A stretch of DNA of 7,623 nt. Origin: Betaproteobacteria bacterium. GTDB taxonomy: Bacteria; Pseudomonadota; Gammaproteobacteria; Burkholderiales; SG8-39. Positions 1 through 4,396 of this stretch are shown piece after piece. The translations under genes and the position numbers were made by a program. How positions within the stretch are numbered: the stretch's first letter is position 1; each line of letters opens with the position of its first letter. A model generated the notes under the pieces. That model saw nothing but the letters and a program-made list of their open reading frames with translations. It was not told the origin of the DNA and did no database searches. The stretch is from contig VBCT01000003.1 of NCBI GenBank assembly GCA_005882235.1, positions 1-7,623 of the forward strand, in the 5' to 3' direction.

Positions 1-459
1 TAGGAATTCCGGATTGCTGGCGACATCGAACTCATGCTCCGGTCCAGCCAGGCGCCGGATCGTGGTGTCGATCCAGTAAGCGGTCCGGGCGGGAACGGTG
101 CTCTTCTCCACGATCAGCTTGTAGCCGTCCAGCTGCTGTGCGATGGTCCGGGAGACTTCCTCGACCTGGGAGAGGTCGGCCCGTCCATCGGCCCGGGGCG
201 GGGTGCCCACGCAGAGGAAGATGATGTCGGAGGCGGACATGGCGTCCTCGGCCCGAGTGCTGAACCTGAGCTTGCCGGCCTCCAGGTTGGCGGTCAGCAA
301 TTCCTGCAGTCCGGGCTCATGGATGTGCGGCGTCCCGTCCGAAAGGCGGGCCACGATGTCGGGATCTTTGTCGATCGCCGTGACCGCGTGGCCCACCTCC
401 GCGAGACCCACCGCCGTGACCAATCCCGCGTAGCCTGTGCCGAAGATTCCGAGTCTCAT
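1..459 (-). CDS. ugd: UDP-glucose 6-dehydrogenase / nucleotide-sugar dehydrogenase, N-terminal part (cut by window edge)
   Basis: This enzyme family oxidises UDP-glucose (or a related UDP-sugar) to the uronic acid with two NAD+, supplying precursors for exopolysaccharide, capsule or LPS. The 153 visible codons start at ATG 459-457. Near the N-terminus is the Rossmann nucleotide-binding motif GTGYAGLVTA (residues 7-16), followed by a beta-strand ending in DKD. Further on are FLCVGTPP, EKSTVPARTA and SNPEFL, all hallmark segments of the UDP-glucose/GDP-mannose dehydrogenase NAD-binding domain. The catalytic cysteine and the UDP-binding domain lie beyond the left edge. No strong Shine-Dalgarno sequence precedes the ATG. 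The gene starts 13 nt after the last stop of a decayed RND-pump fragment, so it may use that fragment's promoter. The family is certain; the exact sugar substrate is not (UDP-Glc is favoured by SNPEFL but not proven). Confidence 0.93.
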   Translation of the reverse strand, partial: MRLGIFGTGYAGLVTAVGLAEVGHAVTAIDKDPDIVARLSDGTPHIHEPGLQELLTANLEAGKLRFSTRAEDAMSASDIIFLCVGTPPRADGRADLSQVEEVSRTIAQQLDGYKLIVEKSTVPARTAYWIDTTIRRLAGPEHEFDVASNPEFL

Positions 460-472
460 GCCCGCCGGTCGC

Positions 473-604
473 TCAAGGGGCGAACTCGAAGACGTCGACC
501 GGCATCTTGCGCAGCTACCCGGTCCCGAAGACCAGCAGCGCGACTGCGGCGGCCAGCACCAAGAACCTGAGCCTCAGGCTCGAGCCTATGATCCAGCTAA
601 ACAT
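473..604 (-). pseudogene. Heavy-metal RND efflux pump (CzcA/CusA type), 5' remnant
   Basis: From ATG 604-602 the minus strand reads MFSWIIGSSLRLRFLVLAA and on through a hydrophobic segment for 29 codons to an in-frame TAG (517-515). The same frame then continues LRKMPVDVFEFAP to a TGA (475-473). This matches the start of HME-family RND pumps: a short cytoplasmic leader, the first transmembrane helix, then the periplasmic LRxMPVDVFPEFAPP segment. Two lesions are visible: a stop where the family usually has Gln or a similar residue before LR, and loss of one Pro codon in VFPEF. The remaining ~1000 codons are gone. A GAAGGA ribosome-binding site 8 nt upstream of the ATG is intact. In its intact form the protein exports metal cations (Co/Zn/Cd or Cu/Ag) by proton antiport. 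The recognition is from memory of the family, not from an alignment. Confidence 0.72.
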
Positions 605-627
605 CCAGCAAATCCTTCGCCTGCTAT

Positions 628-660
628 TAAGAACTTCTTATTTGTCGCGCGAAATGCGCG
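628..660. promoter_or_regulatory. Two adjacent palindromes upstream of the RND remnant and ugd
   Basis: Positions 628-640 form a perfect 13-bp palindrome (TAAGAA-C-TTCTTA). Positions 646-660 form a second one (CGCGC-gaaat-GCGCG). Both sit 24-56 bp upstream of the ATG of the decayed efflux gene, on the side from which the minus-strand genes would be transcribed. Such a position fits an operator, or the leftover operator of the lost metal-efflux operon, which might now serve the nucleotide-sugar dehydrogenase gene. I see no convincing -35/-10 pair, and short palindromes do occur by chance, so the regulatory role is inference only. Confidence 0.3.
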
Positions 661-675
661 ACCCCTTCCAGGTTT

Positions 676-831
676 CTAGAACCTGAATATCACTCCGATT
701 TCCGGCGCGTAAGTCGGCGCCTTCTTCGTCACTCCGACACCCATGTTTAGCTTCGCTACCGCGTTCTTGGTCAGGGTGTATTGCAGCTCGCCGATGAGCG
801 ATACTGCTTCGTCTTTTGGGGGGCCGCGCAC
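676..831 (-). pseudogene. Outer-membrane beta-barrel protein, C-terminal remnant (51-codon ORF)
   Basis: A 51-codon minus-strand frame ends at TAG 678-676. It reads AVSLIGELQYTLTKNAVAK, then LNMGVGVTKKAPTYAPEIG, and ends VIFRF. Alternating polar and hydrophobic residues, a turn rich in K/T/N/P, and a C-terminal Phe are the signature of the last strands of an outer-membrane beta-barrel, recognised by the BAM machinery. The N-terminal bulk of such a protein is missing. A GTG at 831-829 with a good AAGGAG seven bases upstream could start a 51-residue product, so limited translation cannot be excluded, but no signal peptide is present. It is most easily read as the 3' end of a decayed porin/transporter-like gene lying before the decayed RND pump on the same strand. 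Exact family unknown. Confidence 0.5.
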
Positions 832-905
832 GCAGTATCTCCTTCGCTGTATGAAAACAAAACCAGTGGAAAGGGTCCGGATCGTGTTCCGTCCGGACTA
901 AATTC

Positions 906-1177
906 GATGGGCTTCGCCACGAGGTCAGCCGCACGGAGTCGGTGACGAAGCTCGCGGCTTTCGCGAGCGCAGCGGAGATGGGTCCGCGGCGATTCGACAC
1001 CGTCGTCATCCTGGTGAAATCGCAGGCGACCGAGGCCGCGAGACCGAGCTCGAGGCGATGACCGGCTATGTGGTGAGGAAAGCGAAGGAACTGGGCGTGC
1101 CGGTGCCGGTCACCGAGGTATACAGGATGGCGAAGGGCGTTGAGTACGCCGCCAAGGCGAAGCGCGCGGGACCTTAG
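906..1177 (+). pseudogene. Ketopantoate reductase (PanE-like), internally deleted and frameshifted
   Basis: Two plus-strand frames carry matching halves of a 2-dehydropantoate 2-reductase-like protein. The first (frame of 906) reads DGLRHEVSRTESVTK and on to FDTVVILVKSQATEAA, the end of the NADPH-binding Rossmann half with the conserved VK. At about 1040 it breaks off. The second frame (1040 to TAG 1177) reads ETELEAMTGYVVRKAKELG followed by VPVPVTEVYRMAKGVEYAA, which is the conserved C-terminal helical domain (normally TEID..NG.VV..G...G.P.P.N). About 150 codons between these halves, including the catalytic Lys region, are missing, and the N-terminal GxGxxG region is also absent. In intact form the enzyme reduces ketopantoate to pantoate for CoA biosynthesis, although many family members have other substrates. 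It is non-functional as seen. Confidence 0.7.
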
Positions 1178-1227
1178 GCCGGCGTGCAGGGCTTGTTCGA
1201 CGCAAGAAGCGCGACCCAGCAAGCTGG

Positions 1228-1288
1228 CTCCCTTTTAGTTTTGGCGACGGATGACAGAAACAATCCGGCGACAAGCCTTTTTCTTTTT
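1228..1288. repeat. Hairpin element, copy A (possible terminator on the + strand)
   Basis: The segment begins CTCCCTTTTAGTTTTGGCGA and contains CGGAT (1248-1252) pairing with ATCCG (1263-1267), with GGC (1243-1245) and GCC (1275-1277) able to extend the stem. A T-rich run follows (1278-1288). On the plus strand this would be a plausible rho-independent terminator for the decayed ketopantoate reductase gene 50 bp upstream. On the minus strand the hairpin is instead followed by AAAAGGGAG and, 5 nt later, a TTG. Copy B at 1434-1481 shares the same architecture, so this is a repeated element. Confidence 0.5.
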
Positions 1289-1433
1289 CGCGTTTGTGGC
1301 GCAGATTTCAAAAGAAAAAATACCACAAATGGGAAAAGCTAGTCAACGAATTTCGCTTCGTGTCGAGACGTGATGACATCGAGTAGAGATGCGATGACAC
1401 AAATGCGGCGAATCCGCGGCTGATCAAGGTACT

Positions 1434-1481
1434 CTCCCTTTTCTTTGGCGACGGATAAAAAAATCCGGCAGCCCCCTTTTT
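1434..1481. repeat. Hairpin element, copy B
   Basis: It begins CTCCCTTTTCTTTGGCGACG, nearly identical to copy A, and again forms CGGAT (1452-1456) paired with ATCCG (1463-1467), here with a loop made only of A, and GGC (1447-1449) with GCC (1471-1473), followed by a run of T. Read on the minus strand it is followed by AAAAGGGAG and, 6 nt later, a TTG that opens only a 38-codon frame without recognisable content. Sharing of the stem, flank and T-run with copy A argues for common origin. Terminator, 5'-leader and small mobile repeat remain open interpretations. Confidence 0.5.
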
Positions 1482-1533
1482 GGGTCAGCGTTTTTTGGTA
1501 AACGCTCGCCGATGGAAAATGGTTCCAGATCCG

Positions 1534-1629
1534 ATGTACCTCGTGAGGAAGATCAGCGCGGGGGAGTCGCCGCTCACGAAGCACGCCGGCTCGATGGCGC
1601 AGGACATCGAGGCCGGGCGCGAGTCGTGA
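1534..1629 (+). pseudogene. Second ketopantoate reductase-like fragment
   Basis: The plus frame from ATG 1534 to TGA 1629 reads MYLVRKISAGESPLTKHAGS then MAQDIEAGRES. The segment KHAGSMAQDIEAGRE resembles the stretch of PanE-family proteins just before the conserved TEID (typically SMLQD.EAGR.TEID). That is the part missing from the fragment at 906-1177, which resumes at ETELEAM. The two pieces are therefore either parts of one gene broken up and displaced, or leftovers of two tandem paralogues. The frame closes directly after GRES, where the family would continue. Assignment rests on a short motif, so it is less sure than the first fragment. Confidence 0.45.
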
Positions 1630-2073
1630 GGAGCCTGGCGAGCAGACGTCCTCCGGCCTTGCGCTTGAGCAATTTGTCGATCGCGCGCGCGATGGAAGGA
1701 GAATCGCTTGGAATTGAAAGACCGGATCAAGCCATAGATAGTTCGCATAGCGTTTCCCCCTGAGAACGGGGACGTATCGCATTTCGGTCACCGCAACCAA
1801 TCGGGGGTCGGCATGAATTGGCGCGGCGCTGATCTTCAGAATAAATTCTGGCCCGCTGACTGGATCGGAATAAAGTATGTAGCTCGCGAAAGGTCGCCAT
1901 GGGTGCGGCGGGCGGCGGCAAAAGAGGCATAAGGCATTGGTGGAATACGCGAAAAGTCAGCGCGGTCGATTATTGTTCCCACCTCTCACCGCCTCAGAAG
2001 TAGTGGTAGGACTACATTCGTCATAGTGGTACGATGATAGACATCGGTTCTCAGACTTTCTCGGGAGGGAAGG
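1630..2073. other. Gene-free stretch upstream of the CsgD-like regulator
   Basis: I find no frame here with recognisable protein content in either direction; the open frames on the minus strand are of low-complexity or scrambled composition. The last 75 bp, 2000-2073, form the leader of the downstream regulator gene and contain the repeated TAGTGGTA motif listed separately. The region from 1630 to about 1800 may be further decayed coding DNA, but I cannot name a family. Confidence 0.5.
2000..2037 (+). promoter_or_regulatory. Repeated and palindromic motif upstream of the CsgD-like gene (possible operator)
   Basis: TAGTGGTA occurs twice, at 2001-2008 and 2024-2031, 23 bp apart, about two helical turns, so both would lie on the same DNA face. 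The first copy sits inside an inverted repeat GTAGT (2000-2004), 6-nt spacer, ACTAC (2011-2015). The second is flanked by TCAT (2021-2024) and ATGA (2034-2037). Dimeric LuxR/NarL-type regulators bind short inverted repeats, so autoregulation is plausible. TACGAT at 2030-2035 could be a -10 box, but no good -35 is visible. The binding protein is inferred, not shown. Confidence 0.4.
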
Positions 2074-2751
2074 ATGAGCGAAACGGCGCGCCGGGACACG
2101 CCGAAGGGTGGCGTCGTACTTATCGGCCGGAACGATTTTCAGAACAAGCTTCTGGCCCGTCTGATCGCCGAGCGCATCGGCTGCAGTTGCCTGGTTCGAT
2201 CAATCGAAGAACTCAGCGGTCCATCCGTTGACGCGGATGTGCTTGCGCTGCTCGACGTTGAAGGCATCGCGGCGCCAGACCTCAATGTGCGCCTGCAGGC
2301 CCTTGCCGCGTGTGCGTCGGTCCGTAACATCGCGCTTATCAATGCCGATGAGGGCGTGAGCTTCGAGCAGATCGTTGCGTGCCCCGGAATCAAGGGCATC
2401 TTCTGCCGTGAGACTACAGAGGAAAACTTTGTCAAAGGCATCGCTGCGATTTTCAATGGCGAGTGCTGGCTTCCGAGAAAAATGTTGTTTGCTCACTGGG
2501 AGCAAACCAGCGCACACAAGCGTACTTTCCCTACTGAGACGACTCTCCTGACCCGGAAGGAGATCGATACTCTCAAACTTCTCGTCGGCGGCCACAGCAA
2601 TAATCACATTGCCCGCACGCTCAGCGTGAGCCCGCATACGGTGAAGACGCACATTTACAACCTGTTCCGCAAACTTCACGTGGGAAACAGGGTGCAGGCG
2701 GTCCATTGGGCGTTGCAGAATATCGAGGGCGTGGAGCGGGAGTTCAGGTGA
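2074..2751 (+). CDS. CsgD/VpsT-type LuxR-family transcriptional regulator
   Basis: A 225-residue cytoplasmic DNA-binding regulator. Residues 12-125 form a receiver-like domain (start GGVVLIGRNDFQNKLL; D61 in LLD sits where the phospho-acceptor would be). The N-terminal acidic pair and the late Lys of true receivers are absent, so phosphorylation is unlikely. After it comes ENFVKGIAAIFNGECWLPRK, the CsgD/VpsT-type linker. WLPR (132-135) resembles the W[FLM][TS]R c-di-GMP motif of VpsT, with Pro in the third place. Residues 157-215 are a LuxR-type helix-turn-helix, with the CsgD-like SNNHIARTLSVSPHTVKTHI, then YNLFRKLHV and NRVQAVHWA. The ATG has GGAGG five bases upstream. Relatives control biofilm matrix and curli genes. 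It is convergent with the secretion operon and has a repeated motif upstream. The family is sure; target genes and ligand are inference. Confidence 0.9.
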   Translation: MSETARRDTPKGGVVLIGRNDFQNKLLARLIAERIGCSCLVRSIEELSGPSVDADVLALLDVEGIAAPDLNVRLQALAACASVRNIALINADEGVSFEQIVACPGIKGIFCRETTEENFVKGIAAIFNGECWLPRKMLFAHWEQTSAHKRTFPTETTLLTRKEIDTLKLLVGGHSNNHIARTLSVSPHTVKTHIYNLFRKLHVGNRVQAVHWALQNIEGVEREFR

Positions 2752-2764
2752 CGATTCGTGCCGC

Positions 2765-2809
2765 CGGGCCGTGCGCCCGATTTGACGCTGCGGTGCCGGC
2801 TGCACCAGC
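2765..2809. terminator. Two hairpins in the gap between convergent genes
   Basis: Between the stop of the regulator (2751) and the stop of the last pseudopilin (2822, other strand) are two hairpins. One is CGGGC (2765-2769), 5-nt loop, GCCCG (2775-2779), followed by ATTT. The other is GGTGC (2792-2796), 5-nt loop, GCACC (2802-2806), which GCT/AGC can extend across a 2-nt bulge. Neither has a proper T-run, so they are weak candidates for bidirectional termination, placed where it would be expected. Confidence 0.35.
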
Positions 2810-2821
2810 GCGGGCGCCGCG

Positions 2822-3499
2822 CTACTGCGCGCCCGGCGGGACGGGCGGCTGCTGAGTACCCGGGCTGCCCGGGTCGGGCACGGGGAGCTGCTGCGGCATA
2901 GGCGCCTGCTGAGTCCCCGGCTTACCCGGGTCGGGCACGGGGAGTTGCTGCGGGATGGGCGCCTGCTGAGTCCCCGGGTTGTAGAGGAACTTCCAATCCG
3001 AGTATTTCGAGGCGCCTTCGAATTCCCTGTTCGCGAAGCCGAAATTGGCGACTTTTTTGGGACTGTCCTCCGAGAGGCTGTAGACGCCCATGATCCCGCC
3101 GCCCGGGGCCTTTACCAGGCCCCATTCGCTTTTCCCGGTGAGCGGGTCGAAGTAGAGCTTTCTCAGGTAGCGCTCGGTGCCGGGCTTGCGCGGATCCTTC
3201 AGCAGGTCCTCGAGCGCCCCGGGAAACTGCTTCGGCCCGCTCAGGTAGTATCTCTCGATCGCGCGCCGGTACTGGTTGCCCGTATAGAGCAGCTCCACTT
3301 CCCTGTCCCGCGTGAGCGCAGTGCGCCACACCTCTCCGGTGAGGGCGAGACCCAGGCCCATGAAAGCGATCGCGAAGAGGACCGCCAGGTAGGTGAAGCC
3401 CGCCCGTCTGTCGTTCTGAGCGAAGCGAAGAATCTGCTTTTCGACAACGGGAAAAGCAGATTCTTCGGGCTGCGCCCTCAGAATGACATCATTGTGCAT
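2822..3499 (-). CDS. Atypical pseudopilin (type II secretion/type IV pilus-like), with REP-derived leader and Pro/Gln repeat tail
   Basis: A 225-residue pseudopilin, start ATG 3499-3497, two bases after the stop of the preceding gspG-like gene. Residues 5-30 are encoded by a palindromic REP-like element; the prepilin peptidase site is G34/F35 in RRAG-FTYLAVLFAIAFMG, followed by the usual hydrophobic helix (35-53). No start codon lies between the element and the cleavage site, so the long leader must be translated. Residue +5 is Ala instead of Glu, as in tip-type minor pseudopilins such as GspK. The globular part (65-174) keeps the pseudopilin-like YLRKLYFDPLTGKSEWGLV. Residues 175-225 are 2.7 copies of a 19-residue Pro/Gln repeat. 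It probably caps or joins the pseudopilus. A longer upstream frame to 3949 is an overlap with the neighbouring gene and is rejected as the start. Confidence 0.82.
   Translation of the reverse strand: MHNDVILRAQPEESAFPVVEKQILRFAQNDRRAGFTYLAVLFAIAFMGLGLALTGEVWRTALTRDREVELLYTGNQYRRAIERYYLSGPKQFPGALEDLLKDPRKPGTERYLRKLYFDPLTGKSEWGLVKAPGGGIMGVYSLSEDSPKKVANFGFANREFEGASKYSDWKFLYNPGTQQAPIPQQLPVPDPGKPGTQQAPMPQQLPVPDPGSPGTQQPPVPPGAQ
2825..2977 (-). repeat. 57-bp tandem repeat (2.7 copies) at the 3' end of the pseudopilin gene
   Basis: Copy 1 covers 2921-2977, copy 2 covers 2864-2920, and a partial copy 2825-2863 runs up to the stop. Each unit encodes PGTQQAPxPQQLPVPDPGx. Unit length is a multiple of three, so gain or loss of a copy keeps the frame. 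The two full copies differ at only a few bases, indicating recent duplication. The encoded tail is extended, proline-rich and lacks hydrophobic patches, so it is probably an exposed flexible stalk. Confidence 0.85.
3410..3487. repeat. REP/MITE-like palindromic element inside the pseudopilin leader
   Basis: A 78-bp imperfect palindrome. The left arm (3410-3441) starts GTCGTTCTGAGCGAAGCGAA and ends ATCTGCTTTT. The right arm (3452-3487) is its inverted counterpart, starting GTCATTCTGAGGGCGCAGCC when read on the minus strand. The loop is 3442-3451. The arms agree almost fully apart from the central GCGAAGC/GGCGCAGCC part. The GTCATTCTGAGCGAAGCGAAGAATC family is a widely dispersed non-coding repeat that often appears in annotated proteins as a HSERSEES/RFAQND-like peptide. 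Here it encodes residues 5-30 (VILRAQPEESAFPVVEKQI to RFAQND) without a stop codon. Confidence 0.85.
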
Positions 3500-3501
3500 C
3501 G

Positions 3502-3876
3502 CTACCAGTCCCCGTAGGTCGAGCCGTCGCTGGCTTTGCCCTGCGCGCCGCTTTTGACGTCGTAGACGCCGCCTTTCTGCGGGTCTTCCGGCCCGACGAT
3601 CACCCAGGTCGCGGTGCTCTCGGTGATGGGATCGACGGGCACCTTGCGCAGGTATTTTTCCGCGGCGAGCGCGTCGAGCGAATCCGGGTACTTGCCCTTG
3701 TCGCCGTAGTATTTCCCGATCGCGTCGCGCAGCTGGAACAGATCTTCCCGCAGCACGGCCTCCTTGGATCTCTCGAGGCTGCCGAAATACCGCGGAATGG
3801 CGAGCGTGAGCAGGAGAGCGATGATCGCCATCACCATCAGCAGCTCGATCAACGTGAATCCGGTACGGGGTCGCAC
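3502..3876 (-). CDS. GspG-like major pseudopilin (second of two)
   Basis: A 124-residue type II secretion-type pseudopilin. It starts at GTG 3876-3874, only 5 nt after the preceding stop. A five-residue basic leader MRPRT precedes G6; prepilin peptidase would cut at G6/F7 in the class III signal TG-FTLIELLMVMAIIALLL. Glu11 is the invariant +5 residue needed for membrane extraction and packing. The hydrophobic helix spans 7-28 and the amphipathic helix about 29-57. The C-terminal part contains KYPDSLDAL, RKVPVDPIT and an Asp/Gly-rich end near YDVKSGAQGKASDG, as in GspG. GspG forms the periplasmic pseudopilus shaft that pushes substrate through the secretin. Length is close to that of short GspG proteins. 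No strong ribosome-binding site is visible, so translational coupling to the upstream gene is likely. Confidence 0.88.
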   Translation of the reverse strand: MRPRTGFTLIELLMVMAIIALLLTLAIPRYFGSLERSKEAVLREDLFQLRDAIGKYYGDKGKYPDSLDALAAEKYLRKVPVDPITESTATWVIVGPEDPQKGGVYDVKSGAQGKASDGSTYGDW

Positions 3877-3881
3877 CGCTT

Positions 3882-4373
3882 CTACCAGTCCCGGTAGGGC
3901 TGGCCGTTGATGCCCTTGCCGGGCGCGAGCGAGAAGACGTCGAACACATCGTCGCCTTCCCTGGGATCGTCGGGCGGGCTCGCGTAGCTGCGCTTTCCCC
4001 AGGAGGCCGCGGCGGAAAGCGTGGGATCGGCGTTGAGGGGATCGCGCGGGATGCGGCGCAGGAAGTAGATCATTGCCTTCTTCGGGCTCTTCTGGTCGTC
4101 GACGCCCTCGGCGAGCTCCTCGAGTTTCTTCGGATAGCCTGAGTCGCCTATCGATTTTTTGATTCGACCCTCGTCCGATGCCTGTTTGTAGAGGTCGATC
4201 GCCTCGCGGATCTGGCGCAGCGTGCGGCGCAGCTCCTGCTCCTTGGTGCGCTGCACGGCGAGCTCGCTGACGGGCAGCGCGACCGATGCGAGGAGCGCGA
4301 CGATCGCCACGGTGATGACGAGCTCTATGAGGGTAAAACCCCGCGCGAGTCCCGGAACGCGACCTGCGGCCAT
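3882..4373 (-). CDS. GspG-like pseudopilin (first of two)
   Basis: A 163-residue prepilin-like protein starting at ATG 4373-4371, 23 nt after the secretin stop. The leader MAAGRVPGLARG ends at G12, with cleavage G12/F13 in RG-FTLIELVITVAIVALLAS and Glu17 at +5. The hydrophobic helix covers 13-34, and a highly charged amphipathic helix follows (about 38-66, rich in R/K/E). The globular part has YPKKLEELAEG, then FLRRIPRDPLNADP, an aromatic segment and a C-terminal FDVFSLAPGKGINGQPYRDW. Both GspG-like proteins of this operon end in DW after a Tyr, suggesting gene duplication followed by divergence. It is longer than the second copy by an insert around 67-100. Role: shaft or minor subunit of the pseudopilus. 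Which of the two is the major subunit cannot be told from sequence alone. Confidence 0.87.
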   Translation of the reverse strand: MAAGRVPGLARGFTLIELVITVAIVALLASVALPVSELAVQRTKEQELRRTLRQIREAIDLYKQASDEGRIKKSIGDSGYPKKLEELAEGVDDQKSPKKAMIYFLRRIPRDPLNADPTLSAAASWGKRSYASPPDDPREGDDVFDVFSLAPGKGINGQPYRDW

Positions 4374-4396
4374 GGAACTCGAGCTGCGTCCGCGCG

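Larger units (their letters stand above)
1178..1533. other. Gene-free stretch with two copies of a hairpin element
   Basis: No frame here shows recognisable protein sequence. The stretch holds the two related hairpins listed separately, another 7-bp inverted repeat at 1487-1506 (AGCGTTT, 6-nt loop, AAACGCT), and a pair of imperfect 14-mers GAGAyGyGATGACA-like at 1365-1378 and 1386-1399, spaced 21 bp. It is visibly more A/T-rich, with long A and T runs, than the flanking genes. It separates the two pieces of ketopantoate reductase-like sequence. Confidence 0.5.

Noticed and set aside
638..1222. 194-codon minus-strand frame starting at a TTG with AAAAGGGAG upstream
   Set aside because: Its sequence is the antisense and off-frame shadow of the ketopantoate reductase and beta-barrel remnants, rich in R/H/S with no family resemblance. 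The real homology lies in other frames.
1365..1399. Two imperfect 14-mers spaced 21 bp, considered as a CRISPR-like or iteron array
   Set aside because: Only two copies, with two mismatches and a 7-bp spacer; not enough for an array or an origin.
1339..1800. 153-codon minus-strand frame beginning MVAVTEMRYVPVLRGKRYA
   Set aside because: The first 20 residues look protein-like, but the rest is scrambled, overlaps the ketopantoate reductase fragment on the other strand and runs through the hairpin copy. I could not assign a family.
1630..2000. Search for tRNA, small RNA or riboswitch folds upstream of the regulator
   Set aside because: No cloverleaf, T-arm consensus or known riboswitch core sequence was recognised.
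3410..3487. The palindrome considered as a transcription terminator between pseudopilin genes
   Set aside because: It lies inside a coding frame, downstream of the start codon, with no terminal T-run, and matches a dispersed repeat family better.
3500..3949. Upstream extension of the third pseudopilin frame to 375 residues
   Set aside because: The extension overlaps the whole GspG-like gene in another frame and is Arg-rich shadow sequence; the ATG at 3499, two bases after the previous stop, fits operon spacing.
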